Below are positions 55,229 to 64,000 of a stretch of 64,000 nt of DNA, in pieces. Source of the stretch: an uncultured Opitutaceae bacterium (GTDB lineage Bacteria > Verrucomicrobiota > Verrucomicrobiia > Opitutales > Opitutaceae); assembly GCA_903916755.1 (NCBI GenBank), contig CAIWXW010000109.1:51092-115091 (forward strand), given 5' to 3'. Within the stretch, counting starts at the first letter, position 1. Each line of letters begins with the position of its first letter. The position numbers and the translations under genes were made by a program. Under the pieces are notes generated by a model. The model made no database searches and had not been told where the DNA came from. It saw only the letters and a list, made by a program, of their open reading frames with translations.

Positions 55229-55945
55229 CTAACCGGGCCCGACCGCCGGCAGGGTGAAGCCGAAGACCGCTCCGCCGCCGGCCGGCATCTCGAAGCTGCA
55301 GGTGCCACCCTGCAGCTCGACCAGGCGCCGCACGAGCGGCAGGCCAAAGCCCCGGGCAGCCTGCAGTTCGTGCATGCGCTCGAAGGCCTGGAACAGGAGG
55401 GCCTGCTTGCCCGGCGGCACGCCGGGGCCGTTGTCGCGCACCCAAAAGCGGGTCTCGTGGGCGGCGGGAGTTAGCCCGAGCTCAATCCGCGGCGCGGGTC
55501 CGCCGTGGGCCAGGCTGTTCTCGATCAGGGTGCGCCAGATCATCTCCAGCCACGCGGGCACGCCCCGAACCTCGGGCCAGGCGGCGGCCTGGATCACGGT
55601 CGCGCCTTGGCGCCGCACCCGGGTTTCCAGCCGCTGCAGGGCGCCCCACACCACCTCGCCCATCGCGACGCGCTCCGGAACGGCCGGCACCGACGAGGCT
55701 CGCAGGACGAAACTCACGCGCTCGACCAGGGCGGTGATTTCATCCGTCGACCGGATCAAGCCGGTCGCCAGGGCGGCATCGGCCGACCCGTCCTGGTCCA
55801 GGATTTCCTTCAGGATCTCCGCGGTGGTCGAGATCGCGCCCAGCGGCGGGCGCAGATCGTGGCTGAAGCGGCGGGCGACGGTCTGCAGGTCGCCGCGCAA
55901 ACGCTCATTTTCGCGGCTGAGCTCAGCGGGCGACCGTTCGCTCAT
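55229..55945 (-). CDS. Soluble sensor histidine kinase
   Basis: This 238-residue kinase has a HisKA-like dimerisation helix with ARRFSHDLRPPLGAISTTAEIL (phospho-acceptor His in SHDLRPPL) and an HATPase domain: N-box IWRTLIENSLAHG, G1 DNGPGVPPG, G2 RGFGLPLVRRLVELQGG. There is no transmembrane helix or recognisable sensor domain, and no adjacent response regulator. The input presumably comes from a partner. It sits 53 bp upstream of the DUF748 gene. Confidence 0.85.
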   Translation of the reverse strand: MSERSPAELSRENERLRGDLQTVARRFSHDLRPPLGAISTTAEILKEILDQDGSADAALATGLIRSTDEITALVERVSFVLRASSVPAVPERVAMGEVVWGALQRLETRVRRQGATVIQAAAWPEVRGVPAWLEMIWRTLIENSLAHGGPAPRIELGLTPAAHETRFWVRDNGPGVPPGKQALLFQAFERMHELQAARGFGLPLVRRLVELQGGTCSFEMPAGGGAVFGFTLPAVGPG

Positions 55946-56089
55946 GGCCGGCCTGCTGCGCGCAGGCTGCCGGACAGCGGGGCAGAGTTCATGATCATGC
56001 AACTTTGCATACGCGAAGGAGCAGGATCGCCGATATCCCGCGCGGCGTCGAGGGTAGAGTCCCGGGGCGCACGCGGTCCCGGTGTAAAA

Positions 56090-56175
56090 TGGTGGTGGGT
56101 GATGGATTCGAACCATCGAAGGCGTTAGCCGGCGGATTTACAGTCCGCCCTCGTTGGCCACTTGAGTAACCCACC
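56090..56175 (-). tRNA. tRNA-Tyr (anticodon GUA)
   Basis: The minus strand gives a type II tRNA with a long variable arm: acceptor GGTGGGT/ACCCACC, anticodon arm GGCGGA-CTGTAAA-TCCGCC with anticodon GTA, variable arm GGCTAACGCC, T-arm GATGG-TTCGAAT-CCATC. Discriminator A is followed by an encoded CCA (56090-56092). Confidence 0.96.
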
Positions 56176-56402
56176 CTGGTAATTAGCTGTTCAAAAAACC
56201 CGCGAATCGTTTGCCAGCAAGAGCTTATTTGACATGAGCCCCGCCGGACAAGCCAGGCTTGCCGATCGCGGAAGGGACAAATTTCCCATTGGACTAATGA
56301 AGTTCAAGGTTTTAATTATGGGCGAAGCCAGTTTGAGCGTTGGGTTTCCCCCCATTTCCGCCTGATCCCCCGAAATCTAGCCGCACCAAGAAGGGAGTTC
56401 CT
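56176..56402. other. Intergenic promoter region between tRNA-Tyr and secreted protein
   Basis: This 227-bp stretch is the AT-richest of the right half and holds AT-rich runs at about 56200-56230 and 56300-56320. It presumably carries the tRNA promoter (minus) and the secreted-protein promoter (plus). I see no repeat or gene in it. Confidence 0.5.
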
Positions 56403-57836
56403 ATGCCGATCCCGTCCCTGAAAAGAGTCTGTTTGCTCGGCGCCGCCGCGATGGCCGCGACCGCCGGCCACGCCGCCGAGACCTCCAGCCTCGCCGGCGA
56501 CCGCGTGCAGATGCCGGCCTATGAGGTCACCGCGCCGAAGTTCACCTCGCCGCTCCAGGAATTCTACCACAAGCTCGACAACCTGTTCGACGCGCCGTGG
56601 GTCGATGCCTATGGCAGCCCCCTGATCCAGGCGATCATCTGGCGCCACGGCTTCCTGCAGGAGCACCCGAACGACGAGGCGGGCATCCTCATCCACCAGG
56701 ACGCGCGCGGCCGCGTGGTCGACGCCACGACCATCTACACCAGCAATGGCCGCCTCTACGCCAACAGCTATGCCCTGGGCGAGCACCAGCTCCTGCCCGG
56801 CCTGACCGCCGCGGACCTGCACAACACCGCCCGGGTGCAGCAGGTGATCGACGGGATCCGCGAGCAGTACCAATTGATCGCCGATCTTTCGCTCGCGGAA
56901 TTCCAGGCCGGGGGGAATCTCAATTTTGGGCTGCGGGACGGAGTCTACCGGAATGACTTTTCGCTCCCCTCCGGCGCGTACACCGCGAATGGCGGGCACT
57001 GGAGCTACGGCGAGTCGCAGCTCGGCCCGATCGTGGCGGAGCGCGACGCGGGGCAGGTCGTGCCCTTCGGCCTCAATATCTTTTCCCTCGGGGTGTACGA
57101 TCTCGCGTGGGCGGACCGCTTCCACGAGCCCCCGGCCGCAATGCTCGACTCGGTCTATCGCGCCCTGCATGACCCGAACCAGGCGGGGCTCGTGCCCGTG
57201 GCCCTCAATCGGGTGAGCCTGCAGACCCACTCCCGCCGGGGCGCGCTCGTCGCCCGGCCCTTCCCCGCGCTGGTCTTCGACTGGGCGGGCGTCCACTACG
57301 TCTACCGGCCCTACATCGGCACCGAGGGCCATCCCATCCCGCGCAACCCGGTTACGGGACTGCCCTACCTGTGCGTCCGCGATGGCGGGATGATCGAGAG
57401 CATCTATTTCTCCGCGACCTACCGCCGGGCGCACCCCGGCGAGAAGGTGGCAGTCGTGACCGGCGAGGCACCCGCCGCCGCCTACACCGTGAACGGGAGG
57501 CTTTGCCTCTTCAGCCCGGCCCTGAACCAATTCGCGCTGGTGAAGAGCGCCGGTCCGGGCGCCATCGACGACTCCGCGGCCCTTTCCTCGTCGGTCGCGC
57601 ACATCAAGGCGGCCCTGGCGGCCCTCCCCCCGCAGAGCCGCCGCCCGCGCGGCGGCCACCTGCTCGAGCAGCTGCCGGGCGACACGCCCGACCTGCAGAT
57701 GCGGCGGATCTTTGTCGCGTTCCAAGAGGCGGGCATCCCAGTCCACCTGCAGAGCGGCCTGACCTCCTCCCTGACGTTCAGCTGGGCGGGCGTGGACTAC
57801 CGCTACGGGGCCGACCAGCAGCTGCGGCGGATTTAA
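56403..57836 (+). CDS. Secreted protein of unknown function
   Basis: This 477-residue protein has a Sec signal peptide (MPIPSLKRVCLLGAAAMAATAGHAAE). The mature chain has no domain I recognise. It contains a repeated pattern pairing LVFDWAGVHYVYRPY with TFSWAGVDYRYGAD (both WAGV.Y.Y), suggesting two similar modules near residues 300 and 465. A His/Gly-rich central part and paired Tyr are seen. A good AGGGAG lies about 6 bases before the ATG. It is followed by cls after 56 bp. It may be a surface or scavenging protein, but this is not shown. Confidence 0.7.
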   Translation: MPIPSLKRVCLLGAAAMAATAGHAAETSSLAGDRVQMPAYEVTAPKFTSPLQEFYHKLDNLFDAPWVDAYGSPLIQAIIWRHGFLQEHPNDEAGILIHQDARGRVVDATTIYTSNGRLYANSYALGEHQLLPGLTAADLHNTARVQQVIDGIREQYQLIADLSLAEFQAGGNLNFGLRDGVYRNDFSLPSGAYTANGGHWSYGESQLGPIVAERDAGQVVPFGLNIFSLGVYDLAWADRFHEPPAAMLDSVYRALHDPNQAGLVPVALNRVSLQTHSRRGALVARPFPALVFDWAGVHYVYRPYIGTEGHPIPRNPVTGLPYLCVRDGGMIESIYFSATYRRAHPGEKVAVVTGEAPAAAYTVNGRLCLFSPALNQFALVKSAGPGAIDDSAALSSSVAHIKAALAALPPQSRRPRGGHLLEQLPGDTPDLQMRRIFVAFQEAGIPVHLQSGLTSSLTFSWAGVDYRYGADQQLRRI

Positions 57837-57892
57837 CCGGGGGCGGGCAACCGCCTCTTGCCAGCGGCGCCGCGCCCGCTTGTGTGAAGGGG

Positions 57893-59341
57893 ATGCTGAG
57901 CTACGTGCGCCATCCCTTCGCGAGCTACCTTGCGGATGGCTATCTCGCACACATTTTCTCGATCGCCGGCTTCATCCTGGCGCTCTTCCTGGTGGCGCGG
58001 CTCCTCAGCGAGAAGCGCGCCCCCGCCAACACCTTCGCCTGGCTGCTGGGCATCATTCTCATCCCGTACCTTGGCGTTCCGCTCTACCTGCTGATCGGCA
58101 ACCGCAAGCTGCGGCGGATCGCCGCCCGCAAGATTCCGCTCCTCCCGTCGCTGCGCGGGCTGAGCGCGGGCGCGAGCCCGCCGCTCGCGCCCGCCGTGGT
58201 CGACACCGTGACCGGGGCGGGGGGGGCCCCGCCGGTCGGGGGCAACCGGATGAGCCTCCTGGCCACCGGGGAGGAGGATTACGAGGCGCTCGAGCGCCAC
58301 ATCCGGGCGGCCCGGAGCCAGATCCACATCACGACCTTCATTCTGGGGCGGGATGAGACCGGCCGGCGGCTGGTCGCCCTCCTCGCCCAGCGGGCGGCGG
58401 AAGGCGTGAAGGTTCGGCTGCTACTGGACGGGTTCGGCTGCTTCATCGCCAGCCGCTCCTTCGTCGATCCGATCCGCCGCGCCGGCGGCGAGGTCGGGAA
58501 ATTCATGCGGGTCCTGCCCTTTGGCTCGCGCACTTCGGCCAACCTCCGGATTCACCGGAAGCTCGCGATCTTCGACCATACCGTCGCGATGATCGGCGGC
58601 CGCAACCTCGCCTATGACTACATGGGCGCGGAGGCCTACCGGAAGCGCTGGCGGGACCTCGGCGCCGTCATCGAGGGACCGGCCGCCGCGGTCCTGAACG
58701 AAGTGTTCATCGCCGACTGGTGCTTCGCCACCCGCCAGTCCCCCGCCTCCCTTGGGGCCGAGCCGCCGCCCCAGGCGGTCGCGGCGTGCGGCGGGAGCCT
58801 CCTGCAGGTCGTCCCGAGCGGGCCGGACGTGCCGGGAGATCCGCTCTATGAGGGGATCGTCGCGATGATCCAGGAGGCCGAGCACAGCATCTGGATCGTG
58901 ACCCCGTATTTCATCCCCGACGACGTCCTGCTGCGCTCGCTGATCGTCAAGGCGCGGGCCGGGCGCGACGTGACGCTCGTCCTCCCCGCCAAGTCCAATC
59001 ACCCCGTGACCGACTTTGCGCGGCGCTATTACACCCGCGAACTGCAGCGGGCCGGCGGGAAGGTGCTGCTCTACCCCAAGGTCATGCTGCACGCCAAGGC
59101 GATGATCGTCGACGAGCGCGTGGCCCTGATCGGCTCGGCCAACTTCGACCTGCGCAGCCTCTTCGTGAACTTCGAGATCGGCGTCCTGCTGCACACGGCC
59201 GCCGACGTCATCGCGCTCAAGGCCTGGGCCCTGGCGCTCATGCAGCAGTGCGCGCCCGCCCGGCCGCCCCGCGAGGGTCCGCCCCATCCGCTGGGCGGCC
59301 TCATCGAGGATCTCAGCCGGCTGCTGGCGCCTTTGCTGTGA
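57893..59341 (+). CDS. cls: Cardiolipin synthase (phospholipase D family)
   Basis: This 482-residue protein has two N-terminal transmembrane helices (FSIAGFILALFLVARLL, FAWLLGIILIPYLGVPLYLLI), a basic linker and two PLD HKD motifs: HRKLAIFD (first) and HAKAMIVD (second), with GGRNLAYDYMG and GSANFDLRSLFVNFE around them. It makes cardiolipin from phosphatidylglycerol. The start ATG at 57893 was preferred over a GTG 9 bases upstream. Its 3' end overlaps cimA by 29 bp (convergent). Confidence 0.9.
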   Translation: MLSYVRHPFASYLADGYLAHIFSIAGFILALFLVARLLSEKRAPANTFAWLLGIILIPYLGVPLYLLIGNRKLRRIAARKIPLLPSLRGLSAGASPPLAPAVVDTVTGAGGAPPVGGNRMSLLATGEEDYEALERHIRAARSQIHITTFILGRDETGRRLVALLAQRAAEGVKVRLLLDGFGCFIASRSFVDPIRRAGGEVGKFMRVLPFGSRTSANLRIHRKLAIFDHTVAMIGGRNLAYDYMGAEAYRKRWRDLGAVIEGPAAAVLNEVFIADWCFATRQSPASLGAEPPPQAVAACGGSLLQVVPSGPDVPGDPLYEGIVAMIQEAEHSIWIVTPYFIPDDVLLRSLIVKARAGRDVTLVLPAKSNHPVTDFARRYYTRELQRAGGKVLLYPKVMLHAKAMIVDERVALIGSANFDLRSLFVNFEIGVLLHTAADVIALKAWALALMQQCAPARPPREGPPHPLGGLIEDLSRLLAPLL

Positions 59342-60896
59342 AGAGCATGTATTCGACCGCGTCGCGGAGGGCCTCCCAGCTGGCGTCGATGATGTTTTCG
59401 CTCACGCCAACGGTGACCCAGATGGAATGCCCGTCGCCGCTTTCGATGAAAACGCGCGTGCGCGCGGCCGCCCCCTGGTTGCTGTCGAGGATCCGGACCT
59501 TGTAGTCGCGCAGGGTCATCGTCCGCAGCTGCGGGTAGGCCTGCTCGAGGCCCTGCCGCAGGGCGAGATCGAGGGCGCCCACGGGCCCGTTGGACTCGGC
59601 CACGGTATGGACGGATTTGCCGCCGACCTTCAGCTTCACGGTCGCCTCGGCCCAGAGACGGTCCTCCCGCCGCTCGATGATGACGCGATAGCCCTCGACT
59701 TCGAAGAAGGCCGGGCGCTCGCCCAAGGCCTTCGCGACCAGCAGCTTGAAGGAAGCGTCCGCCGCCTCGTACTCGTAGCCCCGGAATTCCCGCTCCTTCA
59801 GCTCCTGGATCAGCCCCTTCATCTCGGGCCGCTTCTCGTCGAGCTCGAGGCCGAGCTCGCGCGCCTTGAGCACCAGGCTGCTGCGGCCCGCCATGTCGGA
59901 CACGAGGACCCGCGTGCGGTTGCCCACCAGGCTCGGATCGATGTGCTCGTAGCTGCGGGCGACCTTCTGGGCGGCGTTGGCGTGCAGGCCGCCCTTGTGC
60001 GCGAAGGCCGAGTGCCCGACGAACGGGGCCTTCGGATCGGGCCGGAAGTTGGCCAGCTCGTCGAAGAAGAGCGAAAGATCGCGCAATTCGCCCAGGTGCG
60101 CGGCGCAGCGGGCGGTCCGGCCCATCTTGAGGAAGAGGTTGGGCAGGATGGTGACCAGGTTGGCATTACCCACCCGCTCGCCGTACCCGTTCATGGTGCC
60201 CTGGACCAGGCCGGCGCCGGCCTGGATCCCGGCCAGCGAGACCGCAACCCCCAGGCCGCTGTCGTTGTGGCAGTGCACGCCGATCCGGTCGCCGCCAAAG
60301 CGGGCCACGGCGGCCGCGGTGATTCGCTCGACCTCGCTGACCAGCTTGCCGCCGTTGGTCTCGCAGAGCGTCAGGTTGCTGGCGCCGCCGCGAGCCGCCG
60401 CCTCGAGCGAGCGCAGGGCGTAGTCGGAATCGTCCAGGAAGCCGTCGTAGAAGTGCTCGGCGTCGTAGACCACCTCGCGCCCCTGAGCCACGAGGTAGCG
60501 GATCGAGTCCTCGATCATGGCGAGGTTCTCCTCCGGCGTCGTGCGCAGGATCTCGCGGACATGGAGCAGGGAGGTCTTGCCGACGATCGTCAGGACCGGC
60601 ATCCCGCTCTCCAGGAGGGTGCGCAGCTGCGGATCATCCTCCGGACGCCCGCCCGCGCGGCGGGTAGCGCCGAAGGCGGCCATCCGCGCATGCTTCAGCC
60701 GGAGCTGCTTCGCCTCGGCGAAGAACGCGATGTCGCGCGGATTGGACCCGGGAAAGCCCCCCTCGATGTAGTCGATGCCAAACTGGTCGAGGCGCTCGAC
60801 GATCAGGAGCTTGTCCGCCACGGAAAAACTGATCCCCTCCCCCTGCGTGCCGTCGCGGAGGGTCGTGTCGTAGATTTTCACGGGTATTTTGCTCAT
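59313..60896 (-). CDS. cimA: (R)-citramalate synthase
   Basis: CimA condenses pyruvate and acetyl-CoA to citramalate, the threonine-independent entry to isoleucine synthesis. The 527-residue protein has the DRE-TIM motif KIYDTTLRDGTQGEGISFS, GIDYIEGGFPGSNPRD, the metal-binding HCHNDSGLG and NGYGERVGNANL, and a LeuA-type C-terminal regulatory domain. The presence of the LeuA allosteric domain suggests isoleucine feedback inhibition. A hairpin with a T tract ends 6 nt before its ATG, and a small Ile/Leu-rich leader frame precedes that. Confidence 0.93.
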   Translation of the reverse strand: MSKIPVKIYDTTLRDGTQGEGISFSVADKLLIVERLDQFGIDYIEGGFPGSNPRDIAFFAEAKQLRLKHARMAAFGATRRAGGRPEDDPQLRTLLESGMPVLTIVGKTSLLHVREILRTTPEENLAMIEDSIRYLVAQGREVVYDAEHFYDGFLDDSDYALRSLEAAARGGASNLTLCETNGGKLVSEVERITAAAVARFGGDRIGVHCHNDSGLGVAVSLAGIQAGAGLVQGTMNGYGERVGNANLVTILPNLFLKMGRTARCAAHLGELRDLSLFFDELANFRPDPKAPFVGHSAFAHKGGLHANAAQKVARSYEHIDPSLVGNRTRVLVSDMAGRSSLVLKARELGLELDEKRPEMKGLIQELKEREFRGYEYEAADASFKLLVAKALGERPAFFEVEGYRVIIERREDRLWAEATVKLKVGGKSVHTVAESNGPVGALDLALRQGLEQAYPQLRTMTLRDYKVRILDSNQGAAARTRVFIESGDGHSIWVTVGVSENIIDASWEALRDAVEYMLFTAKAPAAG

Positions 60897-60902
60897 AAAA
60901 TG

Positions 60903-60936
60903 AAAAACCCCGGGCAGCGAAATTTCGGCCCGGGGT
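60903..60936 (-). terminator. Intrinsic terminator or attenuator directly before cimA
   Basis: On the minus strand, ACCCCGGGC (60936-60928) pairs with GCCCGGGGT (60915-60907), with inner CGAAA/TTTCG pairing and a 2-nt bulge, then a T5 run (60907-60903) 6 nt before the cimA ATG. The usual ribosome-binding site would lie in its 3' arm. Any transcript of cimA from upstream must read through it. A CCCCGGGG in the leader (60987-60994) could pair with the first arm and act as an antiterminator. Confidence 0.75.
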
Positions 60937-60969
60937 CGGAAGGTTTGGCGTGTGATCGGTGTCGTCCGT

Positions 60970-61050
60970 CTACGCCAGCAGCGCTTCCCCGGGGCGGCCG
61001 GGAATAATCAGCATGCGGCTAATGGGAGCGGAACGGGACAGGTCGGCCAT
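60970..61050 (-). CDS. Possible cimA leader peptide
   Basis: A 26-residue frame runs from the ATG at 61050 to the TAG at 60970 with the sequence MADLSRSAPISRMLIIPGRP then GEALLA. It has three Ile and four Leu in 26 residues, including tandem Ile-Ile codons, and ends 34 nt before a terminator-like hairpin. This layout matches leader-peptide attenuation of branched-chain amino acid genes, but no Shine-Dalgarno is evident, so it is inference. Confidence 0.4.
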   Translation of the reverse strand: MADLSRSAPISRMLIIPGRPGEALLA

Positions 61051-61107
61051 AAGGACTCGGGAACACCCTACCTGGACCGGCCCCGATGTCCATGCGCTTT
61101 TTCGGCC

Positions 61108-61875
61108 TCAGCTCGCGGCCGCGGCGGCCAGGAGGTCGAGGAAGCTGCGGGCCTCAAGGCTGGCGCCGCCGATCAGGCCGCCATCGATGTCCTTCTGGGC
61201 CAGCAATTCCGGCGCGTTGGCCGGCTTCATCGAGCCGCCGTAAAGGATCCGGATCCGCTGCGCCACCGGATCGGTGAACAGCTTGCCCAGCAGCCCGCGG
61301 ATGAAGGCGTGCACCTCCTGCGCCTGCTCGGACGTCGCGACCTTGCCGGTGCCGATCGCCCAGACGGGCTCGTAGGCGATCACAAGATTGGCGGCGTGGT
61401 CCTTGCCCACGCCCTCGAGGCCGCGTTCGACCTGGGCCTGCACGACCTTGAGGGTCGAGGCCGCCTCGCGCTCGGCGAGGGTCTCGCCCACGCAGACGAT
61501 GGGGCGCAGCTGGTGCTTGAGGGCGGCCAGCGTCTTTAGGTTCACCGCGGGGTCGGTCTCGCCGAACAACTGCCGGCGCTCGCTGTGGCCCAGGATCACA
61601 TGGGTGACGAAGAGGGCGCGCAGCATCGGGGCCGAGACCTCGCCGGTGAAGGCCCCCGAGGGCTCGGCGTGCATGTTCTGGGCGCCGAGCTTGATCAGGG
61701 ATCCATCCAGCGTCCGGGCGACGCTCTCCAGGGCCGTGAAGGGCGGGCAGACCACCACGTCCACCGCCGGCTGGCGGCCGACGGCCGCCACCAGTTCCTG
61801 CGCCAGGGTGACCGCGTCCGCGGCCGTCTTGTTCATCTTCCAGTTGCCGGCGATCAGTTTTTTGCGGGTGGACAT
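61108..61875 (-). CDS. tpiA: Triosephosphate isomerase
   Basis: TpiA interconverts glyceraldehyde 3-phosphate and dihydroxyacetone phosphate. The 255-residue protein has IAGNWKMNKT (Lys), HVILGHSERRQLFGE (catalytic His), AYEPVWAIGTGKVAT (catalytic Glu) and ILYGGSMKPANAPELL. It is the third gene of gap-pgk-tpiA (minus strand), 13 bp after pgk. Confidence 0.97.
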   Translation of the reverse strand: MSTRKKLIAGNWKMNKTAADAVTLAQELVAAVGRQPAVDVVVCPPFTALESVARTLDGSLIKLGAQNMHAEPSGAFTGEVSAPMLRALFVTHVILGHSERRQLFGETDPAVNLKTLAALKHQLRPIVCVGETLAEREAASTLKVVQAQVERGLEGVGKDHAANLVIAYEPVWAIGTGKVATSEQAQEVHAFIRGLLGKLFTDPVAQRIRILYGGSMKPANAPELLAQKDIDGGLIGGASLEARSFLDLLAAAAAS

Positions 61876-61888
61876 GGGAGGGGCGGGC

Positions 61889-63133
61889 TTAGGATTCCAG
61901 GAAGGCTACGCCGGGCAGCACCTTGCCCTCGAGGTATTCGAGGCTGGCGCCGCCGCCGGTGGAGCAGTGGGTGACCAGGCCGTCGACCTTGAACTTCTTC
62001 GCCGCGGTCGCGGTGTCGCCGCCGCCGATGATGGTGATCGCGCCGGCCGCCGTGGCCGCGGCGATCGCCTCGGCCATGGCCTTGGTCGAGCCGGCGAACT
62101 TCTCGAACTCGAACACCCCGGAGGGGCCGTTCCAGACGATGGTCCGGGCGCGGCGGATGGCCGCGACATAGAGCGCGATCGACTTCGGGCCGGCGTCCAG
62201 GCCCATCCACCCGTCCGGGATGCCGCTCTGGTCGTCGGAGGGACGGGTCTCGGCGTCGGGCGCGAACTTGTTCGCGCTGACGTAGTCGACCGGAAAGACG
62301 AGCTGCACGCCGCGGGCCTTCGCCTGGGCGACCAGCTCAGCGACGATCTTGGCGCCCTCGGGGTCGAACAGGCTGTCACCGATCGCCATGCCCTCGATCA
62401 CCTTCTTGAAGGTGTAGGCCATGCCGCCGCCGATGATGATCTCGTCGGCCTTTTCGATCAGGTTCTTGATCAGCGGAATCTTGTCGGCGATCTTGGCGCC
62501 GCCGAGGATCGCCAGGACCGGCCGCTGGGGGGTTTCGAGCACGGCGGCAAAGGCGTTCAGTTCCGCCTCCATCAGGAAGCCGGCGGCCTTCTCGGGCAGC
62601 GCGACGCCGACGATGGACGAATGGCCGCGGTGGGCCGTGCCGAAGGCATCGTTCACGTAGACGTCGCCGAGCCGGGAAAGGCTGGTCCGGAAATCCGCCA
62701 CCGCCTTGGGATCGGCCTTCTCGGAGGTGCCGTCCTCCCGCTTCACCTTGCCCTCCTCCTCGAGGTGGAAACGCAGGTTTTCCAGGAGCACAACCGAGCC
62801 GGGCTTGAGCCCCGCGCAGATGGCCTCGACCGCGGGGCCGCAGCAGTCCTCGACAAACTGGACGGGGCGGCCGAGCAGCCGCTCCAGCTCCGCCGCGATC
62901 GGCCGAAGCGTGAACTTGGCCACGCGCTTGCCGTCCGGACGGCCGAGGTGGCTCATCAGGACGACCGCCGCGCCCTTTTCCAGGGCATGGCGGATCGTCG
63001 GCAGGGCCGCCACGATCCGCTGGTTGTTCGTGATCGCGCCGGTCACCTTGTCCTGCGGCACGTTGAAATCAACGCGCAGCAGCACGCGGCGGCCCGCGAG
63101 GTCGAGGTCGCGGATGGTCTTGAACCGGGCCAT
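61889..63133 (-). CDS. pgk: Phosphoglycerate kinase
   Basis: Pgk makes ATP from 1,3-bisphosphoglycerate. The 414-residue protein has [11 protein letters not shown] near the N-terminus, [44 protein letters not shown] and the nucleotide-binding [12 protein letters not shown] near the C-terminus. It lies 4 bp after gap and 13 bp before tpiA. Confidence 0.97.
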   Translation of the reverse strand: MARFKTIRDLDLAGRRVLLRVDFNVPQDKVTGAITNNQRIVAALPTIRHALEKGAAVVLMSHLGRPDGKRVAKFTLRPIAAELERLLGRPVQFVEDCCGPAVEAICAGLKPGSVVLLENLRFHLEEEGKVKREDGTSEKADPKAVADFRTSLSRLGDVYVNDAFGTAHRGHSSIVGVALPEKAAGFLMEAELNAFAAVLETPQRPVLAILGGAKIADKIPLIKNLIEKADEIIIGGGMAYTFKKVIEGMAIGDSLFDPEGAKIVAELVAQAKARGVQLVFPVDYVSANKFAPDAETRPSDDQSGIPDGWMGLDAGPKSIALYVAAIRRARTIVWNGPSGVFEFEKFAGSTKAMAEAIAAATAAGAITIIGGGDTATAAKKFKVDGLVTHCSTGGGASLEYLEGKVLPGVAFLES

Positions 63134-63137
63134 CGCC

Positions 63138-64000
<863 letters not shown>

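Overview
The window is a high-GC, densely coded chromosomal segment of a Gram-negative, aerobic bacterium. An outer membrane is implied by LpxB, a LolD/LolC-E pair and many lipoprotein or Sec signals, and aerobic respiration by a complete caa3-type oxidase. The gene complement (short Chlamydia-like HemA, citramalate synthase CimA, short AMP nucleosidase, RNase HIII, a TMTC-like TPR glycosyltransferase, weak Shine-Dalgarno sites) fits the PVC superphylum, and my best inference is Verrucomicrobiota near Opitutaceae. That placement comes from protein flavour, not from a 16S gene, and none is present.

Layout. 1-10.1 kb holds RNase HIII (partial), MutY, a TIM-barrel isomerase, ribosomal protein S21, DnaE with a one-base frameshift, a coupled methyltransferase, and hemX-hemA. 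10.1-18.0 kb, all minus strand, holds a hybrid histidine kinase, lpxB with a Gfo/Idh oxidoreductase, lolD-lolC/E and lysS. 18.1-22.6 kb holds lipB-lipA, a two-gene operon encoding a MamK-like bacterial actin and an unknown partner, AMP nucleosidase and a small protein. 22.7-27.1 kb is an oxidase-assembly set (Ig-like membrane protein, CusF-SCO copper protein, heme A synthase, heme O synthase, DUF420). 27.1-34.4 kb looks accessory: a lower-GC SatD/DUF3307 pair with its own repeated operator-like motif, a bicupin, a Gfo/Idh dehydrogenase and a sugar ABC transporter. 34.5-39.7 kb is coxB-coxA-coxC-coxD-ctaG, followed by a blue-copper lipoprotein at 39.9-40.5 kb. 40.5-48.1 kb holds parA, two ABC-2 permeases, rnc, mfd and a SurA-like foldase. 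48.2-53.9 kb holds an S26-like lipoprotein, radC, a GH51 arabinofuranosidase with a disrupted signal-peptide junction and a TMTC-like protein. 53.9-59.3 kb holds tRNA-Thr, a DUF748/AsmA-like protein, a histidine kinase, tRNA-Tyr, an unknown secreted protein and cardiolipin synthase. 59.3-64 kb holds cimA behind a possible attenuator, then tpiA, pgk and gap (partial).

How the genes work together. Copper (SCO, plastocyanin-like protein) and heme (ctaA, ctaB) delivery genes serve the caa3 oxidase. lpxB, lolD and lolC/E serve the outer membrane. gap-pgk-tpiA forms a glycolytic operon whose 3' side runs into cimA (isoleucine synthesis).

The items I consider most worth following up are the MamK-like actin operon without magnetosome genes, the SatD-DUF3307 operon with its TACAGCCT operator family, the cimA leader peptide plus terminator, and an ER-type (Ser-His) S26 peptidase domain in a predicted lipoprotein. 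No gap between supported genes exceeds 300 bases. The larger ones are 56176-56402, 48720-48953, 30628-30831 and 3197-3396; the first three are described below, and in the last (between the divergent rpsU and dnaE) I see no more than a presumed shared promoter region.
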